From NCBI GenBank assembly GCA_047623555.1, contig JBLHMP010000101.1, positions 1-12,158 of the forward strand: a DNA stretch of 12,158 nt, read 5' to 3'. This document shows positions 1 to 6,089 of the stretch, one piece after another (the first letter of the stretch is position 1; the number at the start of each line of letters is the position of its first letter). The position numbers were made by a program, and so were the translations under genes. Below the pieces are notes generated by a model. The model searched no databases. It saw only the letters and a list, made by a program, of their open reading frames with translations, and was not told the origin of the DNA. The DNA comes from NORP181 sp047623555 (GTDB lineage Bacteria > Pseudomonadota > Alphaproteobacteria > Rhodobacterales > Rhodobacteraceae).

Positions 1-71
1 TTCAAATTCGTGCCGCCATTCTCAATGGCTACACCGCACTTGGCATTCCTGAAACCATTTCTGTAGGATGA
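1..71 (+). CDS. IS5-family transposase, C-terminal fragment
   Basis: The frame starting at base 3 is open from the window edge to TGA at 69-71 and encodes about 22 residues containing AAILNGYTALGIPETISVG. I recognise this ending from IS5-type transposases, and the terminal repeat 37 bases downstream supports the call. The catalytic DDE region would lie outside the window, so I cannot tell whether the transposase is intact. The identification rests on a short recalled motif plus context. Confidence 0.6.
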   Translation, partial: QIRAAILNGYTALGIPETISVG

Positions 72-107
72 ATCCGTCAGGGGAAAGGGGAACTCTCGAC
101 GCAATCT

Positions 108-126
108 GATTTGTGCAACAAAGCCC
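108..126 (-). repeat. Terminal inverted repeat of the IS5-type element
   Basis: Read on the minus strand this is GGGCTTTGTTGCACAAATC, a terminus I associate with IS5-family elements. It lies 36 bases past the transposase stop. The flanking sequence from 127 onward reads in frame with the downstream ATPase (NRRVMEF...), which marks 126/127 as the likely junction. Confidence 0.6.
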
Positions 127-138
127 AACAGAAGGGTA

Positions 139-1566
139 ATGGAATTCATCCTAAACCTTGATGCTGGCAAAATTCGTAGAGAGCGTGCTGATCTGAACAA
201 AAGAATTGGCTTGCTTGAGACCGACTGGACAGACAAGAGACGATTGCTTGAACGTGGTGGAGTTGACTTAGTTCGTTTCGTAGGTGTTCCAAAGACCCCC
301 ACAGCAGAATTTTCTCACCAAGCGTCCATTTCTCTGGAAGTGTTCATGGACGGAGAGTGGGTTGGGCTAGACGTTGCGGCAAAGGAACTCAGGGACGAAG
401 TAGATGAACTCAACAAGATCGAGTTGGTGCCTACTGAAGAAGCAGAAGCTAGCACTCAAGAAGCACTTGAAATCACACAATCGAAGCACGACGAACTCGC
501 AGCAATGTTCGAAGTTGCGAGAACAGAGTTTCGCACAACGATAGAGGAAAACAGGGCGTTAAAAAAGCGACTTGAAGTGCTTGATATAGACCTGAAGCGT
601 CATCAAGACACCAAGAAATTATTGGCCCTTGGGTCGGCGATCTCAGATGCTGTGGCATTCGAAAATTGTCCGACATGTCATCAACATCTAAGCCAAGAGC
701 TTCTCCCGCCAAGTTCGTCAGGGGCGATGGCGCTCGAAGAGAACATCGCGTTTATCAAGTCCCAGCAACTGATGTATAAATCTGCTTCGGCATCAACGGA
801 GGAACGCCTGACAGAAATGCGATTGCGCGGGCGTTCAATCGAGAAGGACTATAAGGATGCCCAAAGCGAACTACGCAGCTTAAAGCGAGCTCTTGTTCGA
901 CCCGCATCGAGTATAAGTAGAACTACAATCGAAAAATCAGTTCGCCTTCAGGCGCGATTAGCGCAGTGGGATGGGATGCAAGAAGCCGCCGATGGCCTTG
1001 TCGATGAATTGCTAGCAATAGCAAAGGAATGGGCGCAGCTTTCTGCACGCCTAAAGAGCCTGCGTACTGGAGATGACTTTTCGAATGATGACAGACACAA
1101 AATTTCCAGTCTTCAGTCCCTCGTTCAGGGGCACCTGAAGACGTTTGATTTTCACTCTTTCCCGCCTTCGGAAATCACTCTGGCCAAAGACAATTTTCGA
1201 CCACAAGTAATTGTGCGCGACAAGGATACTGATGGCGAGATCGAGAAAGATATAGGTTTCGAAGCTTCGGCCAGTGACGGAATACGTCTGAAGTGGGCAT
1301 ATTACCTCTCACTATTGGAGCTGAACGTACAACATGAGACAAATCATGCTGGACTAGTTATTTTCGATGAACCGGGGCAACAAGCGGCAGACCCAGTCAA
1401 TCTGACAAGTTTGTTTCAGGGATCGGCCAATCCGCGATTTAGTCGGCACCAGATACTGATAGCAACATCCAAAAAGGAACTTGCTATCAAACAAGGCTTG
1501 GGAGAACGCCCCTACAACCTTATCACGTTTGACGGCTACATCTTAAAGCCAATGGGGCGGGCTTAG
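139..1566 (+). CDS. Rad50/SbcC-like coiled-coil ATPase, 5' end lost to IS insertion
   Basis: The 475-residue product looks like the C-terminal two thirds of an SMC/Rad50-type ATPase. It has a long charged, coiled-coil-like stretch (roughly 85-165 and 205-310) around a zinc-hook motif CPTC at 177-180. An ABC-signature-like segment ASASDGIRLKW follows (376-386), then Walker B LVIFDEP at 406-412 and a switch-like strand ILIATS at 439-444. There is no Walker A P-loop, which full-length relatives carry near the N-terminus, so ATP binding should be impaired. The frame stays open upstream of ATG139 to the IS border at 127 and still resembles coding sequence (NRRV), which suggests the true start was removed by the IS. 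ATG139 has AGAAGG a few bases upstream, so a shortened protein might still be made. Such ATPases often sit in defence islands, but no partner gene is visible and a defence role is inference. The gene is visibly more AT-rich than the core genes. Confidence 0.7.
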   Translation: MEFILNLDAGKIRRERADLNKRIGLLETDWTDKRRLLERGGVDLVRFVGVPKTPTAEFSHQASISLEVFMDGEWVGLDVAAKELRDEVDELNKIELVPTEEAEASTQEALEITQSKHDELAAMFEVARTEFRTTIEENRALKKRLEVLDIDLKRHQDTKKLLALGSAISDAVAFENCPTCHQHLSQELLPPSSSGAMALEENIAFIKSQQLMYKSASASTEERLTEMRLRGRSIEKDYKDAQSELRSLKRALVRPASSISRTTIEKSVRLQARLAQWDGMQEAADGLVDELLAIAKEWAQLSARLKSLRTGDDFSNDDRHKISSLQSLVQGHLKTFDFHSFPPSEITLAKDNFRPQVIVRDKDTDGEIEKDIGFEASASDGIRLKWAYYLSLLELNVQHETNHAGLVIFDEPGQQAADPVNLTSLFQGSANPRFSRHQILIATSKKELAIKQGLGERPYNLITFDGYILKPMGRA

Positions 1567-1597
1567 CACAACGACCTCGAGTGACATGTGATCTCTA

Positions 1598-1640
1598 ACT
1601 TAGTGCAACATATGCTAAGTGGCACCCAATCGGCACCCAA
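1598..1640. repeat. Inverted repeat plus GGCACCCAA direct repeats beside tRNA-Phe
   Basis: ACTTAG at 1598-1603 is mirrored by CTAAGT at 1615-1620 with an 11-base loop. GGCACCCAA then occurs at 1621-1629 and again at 1632-1640, 11 bases apart. The cluster lies about 70 bases beyond the 3' end of tRNA-Phe. Short phased repeats next to a tRNA 3' end resemble integrase arm sites, but no integrase gene is present in the window, so this role is inferred. Confidence 0.4.
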
Positions 1641-1707
1641 GCGACTAACCCACAACAGCTTCTCTAAGCGAGAATGCCAATTACTCGTTATATTACAAAT
1701 ATTTAAA

Positions 1708-1782
1708 TGGTGCCCAGGGGCGGATTTGAACCACCGACACGAGGATTTTCAATCCACTGCTCTACCCCTGAGCTACCCGGGC
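1708..1782 (-). tRNA. tRNA-Phe (GAA)
   Basis: The minus strand folds as a complete tRNA. The acceptor stem is GCCCGGG paired with CCTGGGC (one G-U pair). The D arm contains TAGCTCAGGGGTAGAGC, the anticodon loop TTGAAAA gives GAA, the T arm contains GGTTCAAATCC, and the 3' CCA is encoded (1708-1710). It lies 83 bases after yacG and is probably processed from, or transcribed with, the infA-maf-rng-yacG unit. Its 3' end faces the accessory region on the left, the usual geometry for island integration. Confidence 0.97.
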
Positions 1783-1818
1783 ACGGGTAAGGCATTTGCC
1801 TTGGGATGGGGGCCTTCT

Positions 1819-1848
1819 AGGCTCTGCGCGCTGGCGTGTCCAGAGCCT
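1819..1848 (-). other. Perfect 8-bp hairpin between yacG and tRNA-Phe
   Basis: AGGCTCTG (1819-1826) and CAGAGCCT (1841-1848) pair perfectly around a 14-base loop, starting 18 bases after the yacG stop. No T-run follows on the minus strand, so it is not a standard intrinsic terminator. It could protect the mRNA end or guide processing upstream of the tRNA. Confidence 0.4.
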
Positions 1849-1865
1849 TTGTGGCTGGTTTTGCA

Positions 1866-2048
1866 TCAATGTGGTTTACTGCGTGCTTTCTCGACTTCTT
1901 CTTGTGCCTTTTCTAGGTCATCCGGGTCATAAGATGGGGTCGAATATGATCCGTTTAACCATTTCCCCAGATCTTGGTCCGCACAACGCCTGGAACAGAA
2001 CGGGCGATATTTCTGAACCGTTTCAGCCTCACACATCGGGCAGCTCAT
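1866..2048 (-). CDS. yacG: YacG-type zinc-ribbon DNA gyrase inhibitor
   Basis: This 60-residue protein carries the full YacG zinc site: CPMC (C3, C6) and FCSRRC (C18, C22), followed by the family hallmark DLGKWL. In E. coli, YacG binds the C-terminal part of GyrB and inhibits gyrase. The same role is expected here, but the sequence alone shows only the family. The C-terminal third is acidic and polar and probably flexible. The ATG overlaps the stop of the upstream RNase gene in an ATGA, so translation is likely coupled. It is the last protein gene before tRNA-Phe. The length and the four cysteines are normal, with no sign of damage. Confidence 0.93.
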   Translation of the reverse strand: MSCPMCEAETVQKYRPFCSRRCADQDLGKWLNGSYSTPSYDPDDLEKAQEEVEKARSKPH

Positions 2049-3067
2049 GACATTACCTGTGCCAGTGGCACCCGGCCGCGTTTGCGTTGCAGCTCATAGT
2101 GCCCCAACGGTGTCCAGCCGACCAGCGCCGTGTCTTCGCTATCGGCGCGGAACGCCGCCCGCAGCGCCGTTTCAAAGGCGCGGCGGTCTTTTTTCGGCAT
2201 AGGCGCCAGATCAAGGGTAATTTGCCCGCCCAGCCCGCGTATCCGCAACGCCCGGGGCAGAACCCGTGCGCAGGCCATATTGGCCTTGACGCCTGCCGCC
2301 AGTGACCCGTCGGCACCTGTATTCACATCGACCGCGACCAATGCTCGGGTTGGTTCGATATAGAGATGGCCGCCGCCCGACAATGGCTCATGGATGCCCA
2401 GTGTGGTATCGATTGCGTCAAGCACCCCGTGGGTCTCAAAGCCGCCGGATTCGGTGATGATTTCGGCGGGGTCGGTCCATTCGCGCCACGCGATGGCGTG
2501 TGGATTATCGCCTTCGGTCAGTTTTTCTTCGCCGCCGTCTGAGTCTTGCATGACCTGATCGGCAAGGGCCGCCATTTCGGCAACGTCCTCGGCAATAGCA
2601 TCGGCATCCGCCCCTGCGCAGGACGAGCGTAGGATCAGTCCAAAACCCGACCCATCCATGCCCTCATGGGCAATCTCAAGCAGGCGATCACGTTCGTCCT
2701 CGTCGCGGATCGAGCGTGAAATGTTCAACCCCGGCGCATCTGGCGTGACAATGGCATAGCGGCTTTTGAACAGCACCTTTTGCGTTACCGGAATTGCTTT
2801 GCCTGCTTCGGCGAAACCTGTGACCTGCACCAATAGCATGGTGCCGGGGGCAAGACCCTTGACCTGACGCAGAAACGCCGGGCCGTCCGGGGTCGCCATA
2901 AACATGCCGCCCTGACCTTTGACAGGCCGATCCGCGCGGGCGCGATAGATGGTTCCGATCGCAGGCGCGTCGCCTTCGACCAAAAGATCATCCAGCCGAC
3001 CGTCGATCATCAGGGCCGCCGCAGCATGCCCGTTCAGATGATCCAGAATAATTGTACGACCCTTCAT
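2045..3067 (-). CDS. Ribonuclease E/G family protein, short form
   Basis: The 340-residue protein matches the catalytic core of RNase E/G, the endonuclease family that cleaves single-stranded AU-rich RNA in mRNA decay and rRNA maturation. An S1-like N-terminal segment is visible (GTIYRARADRPVKGQGGMF, 38-56). Both metal-binding aspartates are in place: D247 in AVDVNTG and D286 in GGQITLDL. The end carries HYELQRKRGR, like the family's E-x-x-RKR motif. It lacks the C-terminal zinc-link cysteines (CPxCxG) and small domain of E. coli RNase E/G, so oligomerisation must differ. I recall this shortened form at this locus in other Rhodobacteraceae, so it is probably not a truncation. Both ends overlap neighbours by ATGA (maf upstream, yacG downstream). 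The exact substrate is unknown. Confidence 0.88.
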   Translation of the reverse strand: MKGRTIILDHLNGHAAAALMIDGRLDDLLVEGDAPAIGTIYRARADRPVKGQGGMFMATPDGPAFLRQVKGLAPGTMLLVQVTGFAEAGKAIPVTQKVLFKSRYAIVTPDAPGLNISRSIRDEDERDRLLEIAHEGMDGSGFGLILRSSCAGADADAIAEDVAEMAALADQVMQDSDGGEEKLTEGDNPHAIAWREWTDPAEIITESGGFETHGVLDAIDTTLGIHEPLSGGGHLYIEPTRALVAVDVNTGADGSLAAGVKANMACARVLPRALRIRGLGGQITLDLAPMPKKDRRAFETALRAAFRADSEDTALVGWTPLGHYELQRKRGRVPLAQVMS

Positions 3068-3642
3068 GATATAGTCCTATAAAGTGGATAGCCTGCAGCC
3101 TGCAATAGTCCAGCCGTTTCAGCCAGAGGCAATCCAACGATGCCTGTGAATGATCCGCTGATCCATGGGATAAAGGCGCTGGCCGGTCCCTGGATGGCAT
3201 AGGCGCCTGCCTTGCCCTGCCAGTCATTGGTTGCGAGATAGGCGTTTAGTTCCAGATCGGACAGCCGTTTCATACGCACCTGGCTGACCACCTCTTTTTG
3301 CCAGATCTGGTCGCCACGTCGTATGGCAACGGCTGTGATCACCCGATGCCGACGCCCGGACAACCCGCGCAGGAACTTTTCGGCTTCGTCTGCGTCGGCA
3401 GGTTTACCCAGAATGCGACGGCCCAATGCGACAGTGGTATCGGCGCATAAAACAATGTCGTCGCCTTCGGCCTGCACCGCCTGTATTTTTTCCAGCGCGA
3501 TACGCATGCAATAGGGGCGCGGCAATTCGGCCTTATGTGGCGTTTCATCAATATCGGGCGGAGCAACGACATCGGGGGTGATTCCAAGCGTCGCCAACAG
3601 GTCCAGCCGTCTCGGGCTGCCTGATCCTAAAATAAACGCCAT
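3064..3642 (-). CDS. maf: Maf family nucleotide pyrophosphatase
   Basis: The 192-residue protein is a full-length Maf/YhdE-type nucleoside triphosphate pyrophosphatase, a house-cleaning enzyme that hydrolyses non-canonical or excess NTPs to NMP and pyrophosphate. The signature SGSPRR is at residues 7-12. The central acidic site is in CADTTVALGRRILGKP, and GKAGAYAIQG matches the dTTP/UTP-type subgroup. The substrate subgroup is inferred from that motif. The ATG start lies 10 bases after the infA stop, and the end overlaps the RNase gene by ATGA. No disrupted motif is seen. Confidence 0.93.
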   Translation of the reverse strand: MAFILGSGSPRRLDLLATLGITPDVVAPPDIDETPHKAELPRPYCMRIALEKIQAVQAEGDDIVLCADTTVALGRRILGKPADADEAEKFLRGLSGRRHRVITAVAIRRGDQIWQKEVVSQVRMKRLSDLELNAYLATNDWQGKAGAYAIQGPASAFIPWISGSFTGIVGLPLAETAGLLQAAGYPLYRTIS

Positions 3643-3652
3643 TTATCGGACG

Positions 3653-3871
3653 CTACTTAAAGCGATAATTGATCCGGCCTTTGCTCAGATCATAGGGGGT
3701 CATTTCGACCTGTACTTTGTCGCCAGCCAGAACCCGGATGCGATTTTTACGCATCTTGCCGGCCGTGTGCGCGATGATCTCATGGCCGTTTTCCAACTCG
3801 ACCCTGAACGTCGCATTCGGCAAGAGTTCCTTTACGACACCGGGAAATTCGAGTGTATCTTCCTTGGCCAT
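3653..3871 (-). CDS. infA: Translation initiation factor IF-1
   Basis: The 72 residues are the standard IF-1 length and sequence, starting MAKEDTLEFPGVV and ending KGRINYRFK: a single S1-like OB fold that binds the 30S A site with IF-2 and IF-3 during initiation. The start is supported by GGAG five bases upstream of the ATG. A second, stronger Shine-Dalgarno further upstream drives an overlapping out-of-frame mini-ORF, listed separately. It is the first gene of the infA-maf-rng-yacG run, with a probable promoter about 50-75 bases upstream. Confidence 0.98.
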   Translation of the reverse strand: MAKEDTLEFPGVVKELLPNATFRVELENGHEIIAHTAGKMRKNRIRVLAGDKVQVEMTPYDLSKGRINYRFK

Positions 3872-3882
3872 GTTGTCTCCAT
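3832..3882 (-). CDS. Possible 16-codon mini-ORF overlapping the infA start
   Basis: An ATG at 3882 has a near-perfect Shine-Dalgarno GGAGGA (3890-3895) at good spacing. It reads METTWPRKIHSNFPVS to a TAA at 3832-3834, crossing the infA start in a different frame. It could couple or tune infA translation, or be a chance by-product of a strong ribosome-loading site. No family is recognisable. Confidence 0.25.
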   Translation of the reverse strand: METTWPRKIHSNFPVS

Positions 3883-3917
3883 AGTGATTTCCTCCGCTAA
3901 GCTGCGGACCGTGCGAC

Positions 3918-3946
3918 TAAATGATGCCATTGTGGGCGGTTTTCAA
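3918..3946 (-). promoter_or_regulatory. Probable sigma-70 promoter of infA
   Basis: On the minus strand TTGAAA (3941-3946) and CATTTA (3918-3923) are separated by 17 bases and lie just upstream of infA. The -35 is close to consensus and the -10 is weak, as is common in this group. Transcription would start around 3911, giving a leader of about 40 bases. Confidence 0.4.
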
Positions 3947-4188
3947 GGGGCAAAGCCAAATGGCGGCAATTTTTGACCGAATTAACCCTTGAGTCTCGTC
4001 GCAAACTTACCGAATCCCATTTATCCACCGGCGGTGGGCCGGTTGATAGCTGCGATCAGACGCGGATCACGGTGAGTGATAAAAGGGTGGCGATACTTCG
4101 TGAGTACCTCAAACCATAACGCCGCCCGCTAGGACAGGGGCCATCAATTTAGCGGCACTCCCGGCTTTGCTGTATAAATCGTGATGCG

Positions 4189-4207
4189 GGAATCATGCTG
4201 TGATTCC
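4189..4207 (-). other. Hairpin downstream of rsmJ
   Basis: GGAATCA (4189-4195) pairs perfectly with TGATTCC (4201-4207) across a five-base loop, about 25 bases after the rsmJ stop. No T-run follows on the minus strand, so a terminator role is uncertain. Confidence 0.3.
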
Positions 4208-4231
4208 AGCCCACGGGCAGGCGCCCCCCCA

Positions 4232-4891
4232 TTATCCGACCATAAAAACATCGTAACGCGTTGATTTTCCAAGAATTTGGTGGGAACATTTTTGTATCCC
4301 TTTGATCGGATCAGCCTTTGCTGGCCATTTCAAAACCACCCGATTACGCGCAGTTTTGAGCGCCACACGCACCAAATCAACAGCATCATCATCCGTTCCA
4401 ACGATCTCGCGGACTTGACGCAACTCGCGTTTTACCAACGCCGAGTTCTTACGGGGAGGATGCATTGGATCAATCAGGATTGCCTCGCCTGACAGCCCGG
4501 GCAGCAAATCTTTGGCGTCTCCCTTCAGGAGCGTCATGCGGCCAATAATCTCGCGAAATTCACCGCCCTCTTTTGTGGCTCGCTCCATGCCTTGAGCCAA
4601 CAGAGAGTGCATTTTTTCCGACCGTTCGATCAATACGACCTGCGCGCCCAGCGACGCCAACAAAAATGCGTCACGGCCCAAACCCGCCGTCGCATCAACA
4701 ATCAGCGGTGTTTTACCGGCGCGTAATCCCATCGCCTTTGCCAGTGCTTGCCCGCGCCCGCCACCAAACCGGAGCCGATGCGCGACTGCACCGCTGACAA
4801 AATCAACCTGCAACTCATCCGCAACCTGCGTCATACTCGGTTCATCGCCATGTTTTGCACATCCTGGAAATCCACAAATAGTTTTCGTCAA
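4232..4891 (-). CDS. rsmJ: RsmJ-like 16S rRNA guanine-N2 methyltransferase, N-terminus short
   Basis: The product resembles RsmJ, which methylates G1516 of 16S rRNA using SAM. The sequence shows VDFVSGAVAHRLRFGGGRGQ (29-48), the SAM-binding loop VDATAGLGRDAF (65-76), the acidic motif II VLIERSE and the catalytic-type DPMHPPRKNSALVKRE (141-156). With 219 residues it is shorter than E. coli RsmJ (about 250). The missing part is N-terminal: VDFV starts at residue 29 here instead of roughly 75. The furthest start is a TTG at 4891 without a visible ribosome site; an internal ATG (residue 20) is an alternative, also with a weak site. The gene interrupts the usual phosphatase-infA neighbourhood and faces a decayed LysR gene whose 5' end is missing too. 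It may be acquired and 5'-truncated. The catalytic domain looks whole. Confidence 0.8.
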   Translation of the reverse strand: MTKTICGFPGCAKHGDEPSMTQVADELQVDFVSGAVAHRLRFGGGRGQALAKAMGLRAGKTPLIVDATAGLGRDAFLLASLGAQVVLIERSEKMHSLLAQGMERATKEGGEFREIIGRMTLLKGDAKDLLPGLSGEAILIDPMHPPRKNSALVKRELRQVREIVGTDDDAVDLVRVALKTARNRVVLKWPAKADPIKGIQKCSHQILGKSTRYDVFMVG

Positions 4892-4934
4892 ATTTTGACA
4901 CTACCCAATTGCTATCCCGTTTACGGGTCAGGGT

Positions 4935-5527
4935 GTAGTCAGATATTTGCAGCGCTTTTTTGCTACAATGGTGCGCAATCAAATAAGCCCGGTCGCGATC
5001 ACGATACAGATAAACGCCAGACCTGTAAGTGCGTCGCGCGACTGTGTTGATCTGGTGGACGAGGGCATTGATGTACGGGCTTGGCGATTGGCCGGGGCTT
5101 GAGACAATCTGGCTGGGGTCTGAAACGGTTCAGCCGATTTGCACACAAGGCTCAATCAGGAAATTCGGCATTTCCACGCCAGCCGATTTACTTAGCACGC
5201 CGCTTTTGCATGCCGATATCGCCGAAGATTGGGCGGCCTGGTTTGCCGCGGCTGGCATTGTGGATGCGGACATACCCAGAGGCCCTAAACCAGGCGATGA
5301 CACGGCGATATTACAGGCCGCTCGATCCAGTCAGGGTGTGGCTCCTGGGGCGATCGCTGCTTGTGGCGGATGACGTGGCCGCAGGCCGATTGGTTATGCC
5401 ATTCAAGACGAAACTTACCGCCAGCTTTAGCTATTGGTTTGTGTTTCCAAATACCGACAGCAAAAACCTTGCCATAGTGGAAAATTGGATTGTGCGGGAA
5501 TTCGAAACGGACAAATGGCCCTCGTAA
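4935..5527 (+). pseudogene. LysR-family (GcvA-like) regulator remnant, frameshifted
   Basis: Three frames in series rebuild the effector-binding domain of a GcvA-type LysR regulator. Frame 3 gives RYLQRFFAT...ARPVSASRDCVDLVDEGIDV up to about 5073. Frame 1 continues YGLGDWPGLETIWLG through DDTAILQAARSSQGVA to 5343. Frame 2 continues LGRSLLVADDVAAGRLVMPF to the TAA at 5525-5527. The second shift fits one extra C at 5344/5345; the first lies at about 5073. The N-terminal helix-turn-helix domain (about 90 residues) is absent; only some 40 bases separate the remnant from the rsmJ start. The product cannot be functional. Its former targets are unknown. Confidence 0.82.
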
Positions 5528-5566
5528 AGCAAAAAGGAAGGCCCCTAATTTGTTTAACACAGTTTT

Positions 5567-5592
5567 GCGACATTGAGTGGCGACATTGAGTG
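5567..5592. repeat. 13-bp perfect tandem duplication
   Basis: GCGACATTGAGTG occurs twice head to tail (5567-5579 and 5580-5592), followed by GCG as the start of a third unit. It lies in the 100-base gap between the LysR remnant and the end of the phosphatase gene. It is probably a replication-slippage product. Confidence 0.85.
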
Positions 5593-5627
5593 GCGGGCCA
5601 TCAGAGTAATCCGATCAAAACGCCCGG

Positions 5628-6086
5628 CTATTGCACCGCAATCGGCTCGCCCCAGCGATCAATCAGCTTGGCAATAATCTGATCGCGGGTCTGTCGGTAA
5701 CTGCTCAACTTGGCCTCACGGGTTTCGCCCAATCCAGAAGGGTCCAGAATCGGCCAGTATTCTACCTCAAGATGGAAAAACTGGGTCAATTCCAACGCCC
5801 GGCGCTGGCTGGCGGGCGACAGCGCAATCACCAGGTCGAACGAACTTAGATCGTCGCCCCGTTGCTCCATTTCGTCAAACGACCGGGATCGGTGGCGTAA
5901 CAATCCAACACCGACTTCATGGCAGACAGAAATGGCAAAGCCGTCGATTTCCAGATCATTATGCACCCCCACCGATTGCACATAGGTGCCCGCGCCATAG
6001 AACTTTTTCATGATGCCCTCGGCCATAGGCGAGCGGACGGCATTGTGGTCGCAACAAAACAGAACAGATTGCGGCAGGTCCGGCAC
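5628..6086 (-). CDS. Low-molecular-weight phosphatase family protein
   Basis: The 152-residue protein has the LMW protein-tyrosine phosphatase P-loop CX5R-S near the N-terminus: C12-DHNAV-R18-S19, followed by PMAEG. A downstream DPSG (in WPILDPSG) supplies the expected aspartate region. The fold acts on phosphotyrosine or, in related ArsC enzymes, on arsenate; the P-loop does not settle which. I recall this gene as a regular neighbour of UPF0262 and hisD in Rhodobacteraceae. The start is GTG at 6086, the first possible in-frame start: the upstream UPF0262 stop is in the same frame, just two codons earlier (TGA TGG GTG). No broken motifs are seen. Confidence 0.88.
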   Translation of the reverse strand: MPDLPQSVLFCCDHNAVRSPMAEGIMKKFYGAGTYVQSVGVHNDLEIDGFAISVCHEVGVGLLRHRSRSFDEMEQRGDDLSSFDLVIALSPASQRRALELTQFFHLEVEYWPILDPSGLGETREAKLSSYRQTRDQIIAKLIDRWGEPIAVQ

Positions 6087-6089
6087 CCA

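Larger units (their letters stand above)
1..126 (+). mobile_element. Right end of an IS5-type insertion sequence (partial)
   Basis: This is the distal end of an insertion sequence whose body lies left of the window. It holds the last codons of a transposase-like frame (stop at 69-71), a short non-coding tail, and a terminal inverted repeat at 108-126 that reads GGGCTTTGTTGCACAAATC on the minus strand. From memory, both this terminus and the transposase ending (YTALGIP near the C-terminus) are typical of IS5-family elements in alphaproteobacteria. The element ends exactly where the reading frame of the next gene picks up, so it has probably inserted into that gene. The opposite end and the target duplication are outside the window. 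Confidence 0.65.
3872..4231. other. Gene-free stretch between infA and rsmJ
   Basis: These 360 bases hold the infA leader and promoter and no convincing gene on either strand. A CCACC/GGTGG mini-hairpin lies near 4026. A 7-bp inverted repeat (4189-4207) and a run of seven C (4224-4230) lie next to the rsmJ stop. The stretch may be the scar of an insertion between infA and the phosphatase gene. Confidence 0.5.

Noticed and set aside
1588..1932. Plus-strand 114-codon frame after the ATPase gene
   Set aside because: It runs across tRNA-Phe and antisense to yacG and shows no protein-like motifs.
4224..4230. Run of seven C next to the rsmJ stop, considered as a phase-variable tract
   Set aside because: It lies outside the coding sequence after the stop and is short, so slippage there would not switch a gene.
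5285..5560. Minus-strand 91-codon frame
   Set aside because: It is antisense to the LysR remnant, which explains the sequence far better.
5567..5592. Two-unit repeat considered as a CRISPR or iteron array
   Set aside because: There are only two adjoining units with no spacers and no replication or Cas genes.
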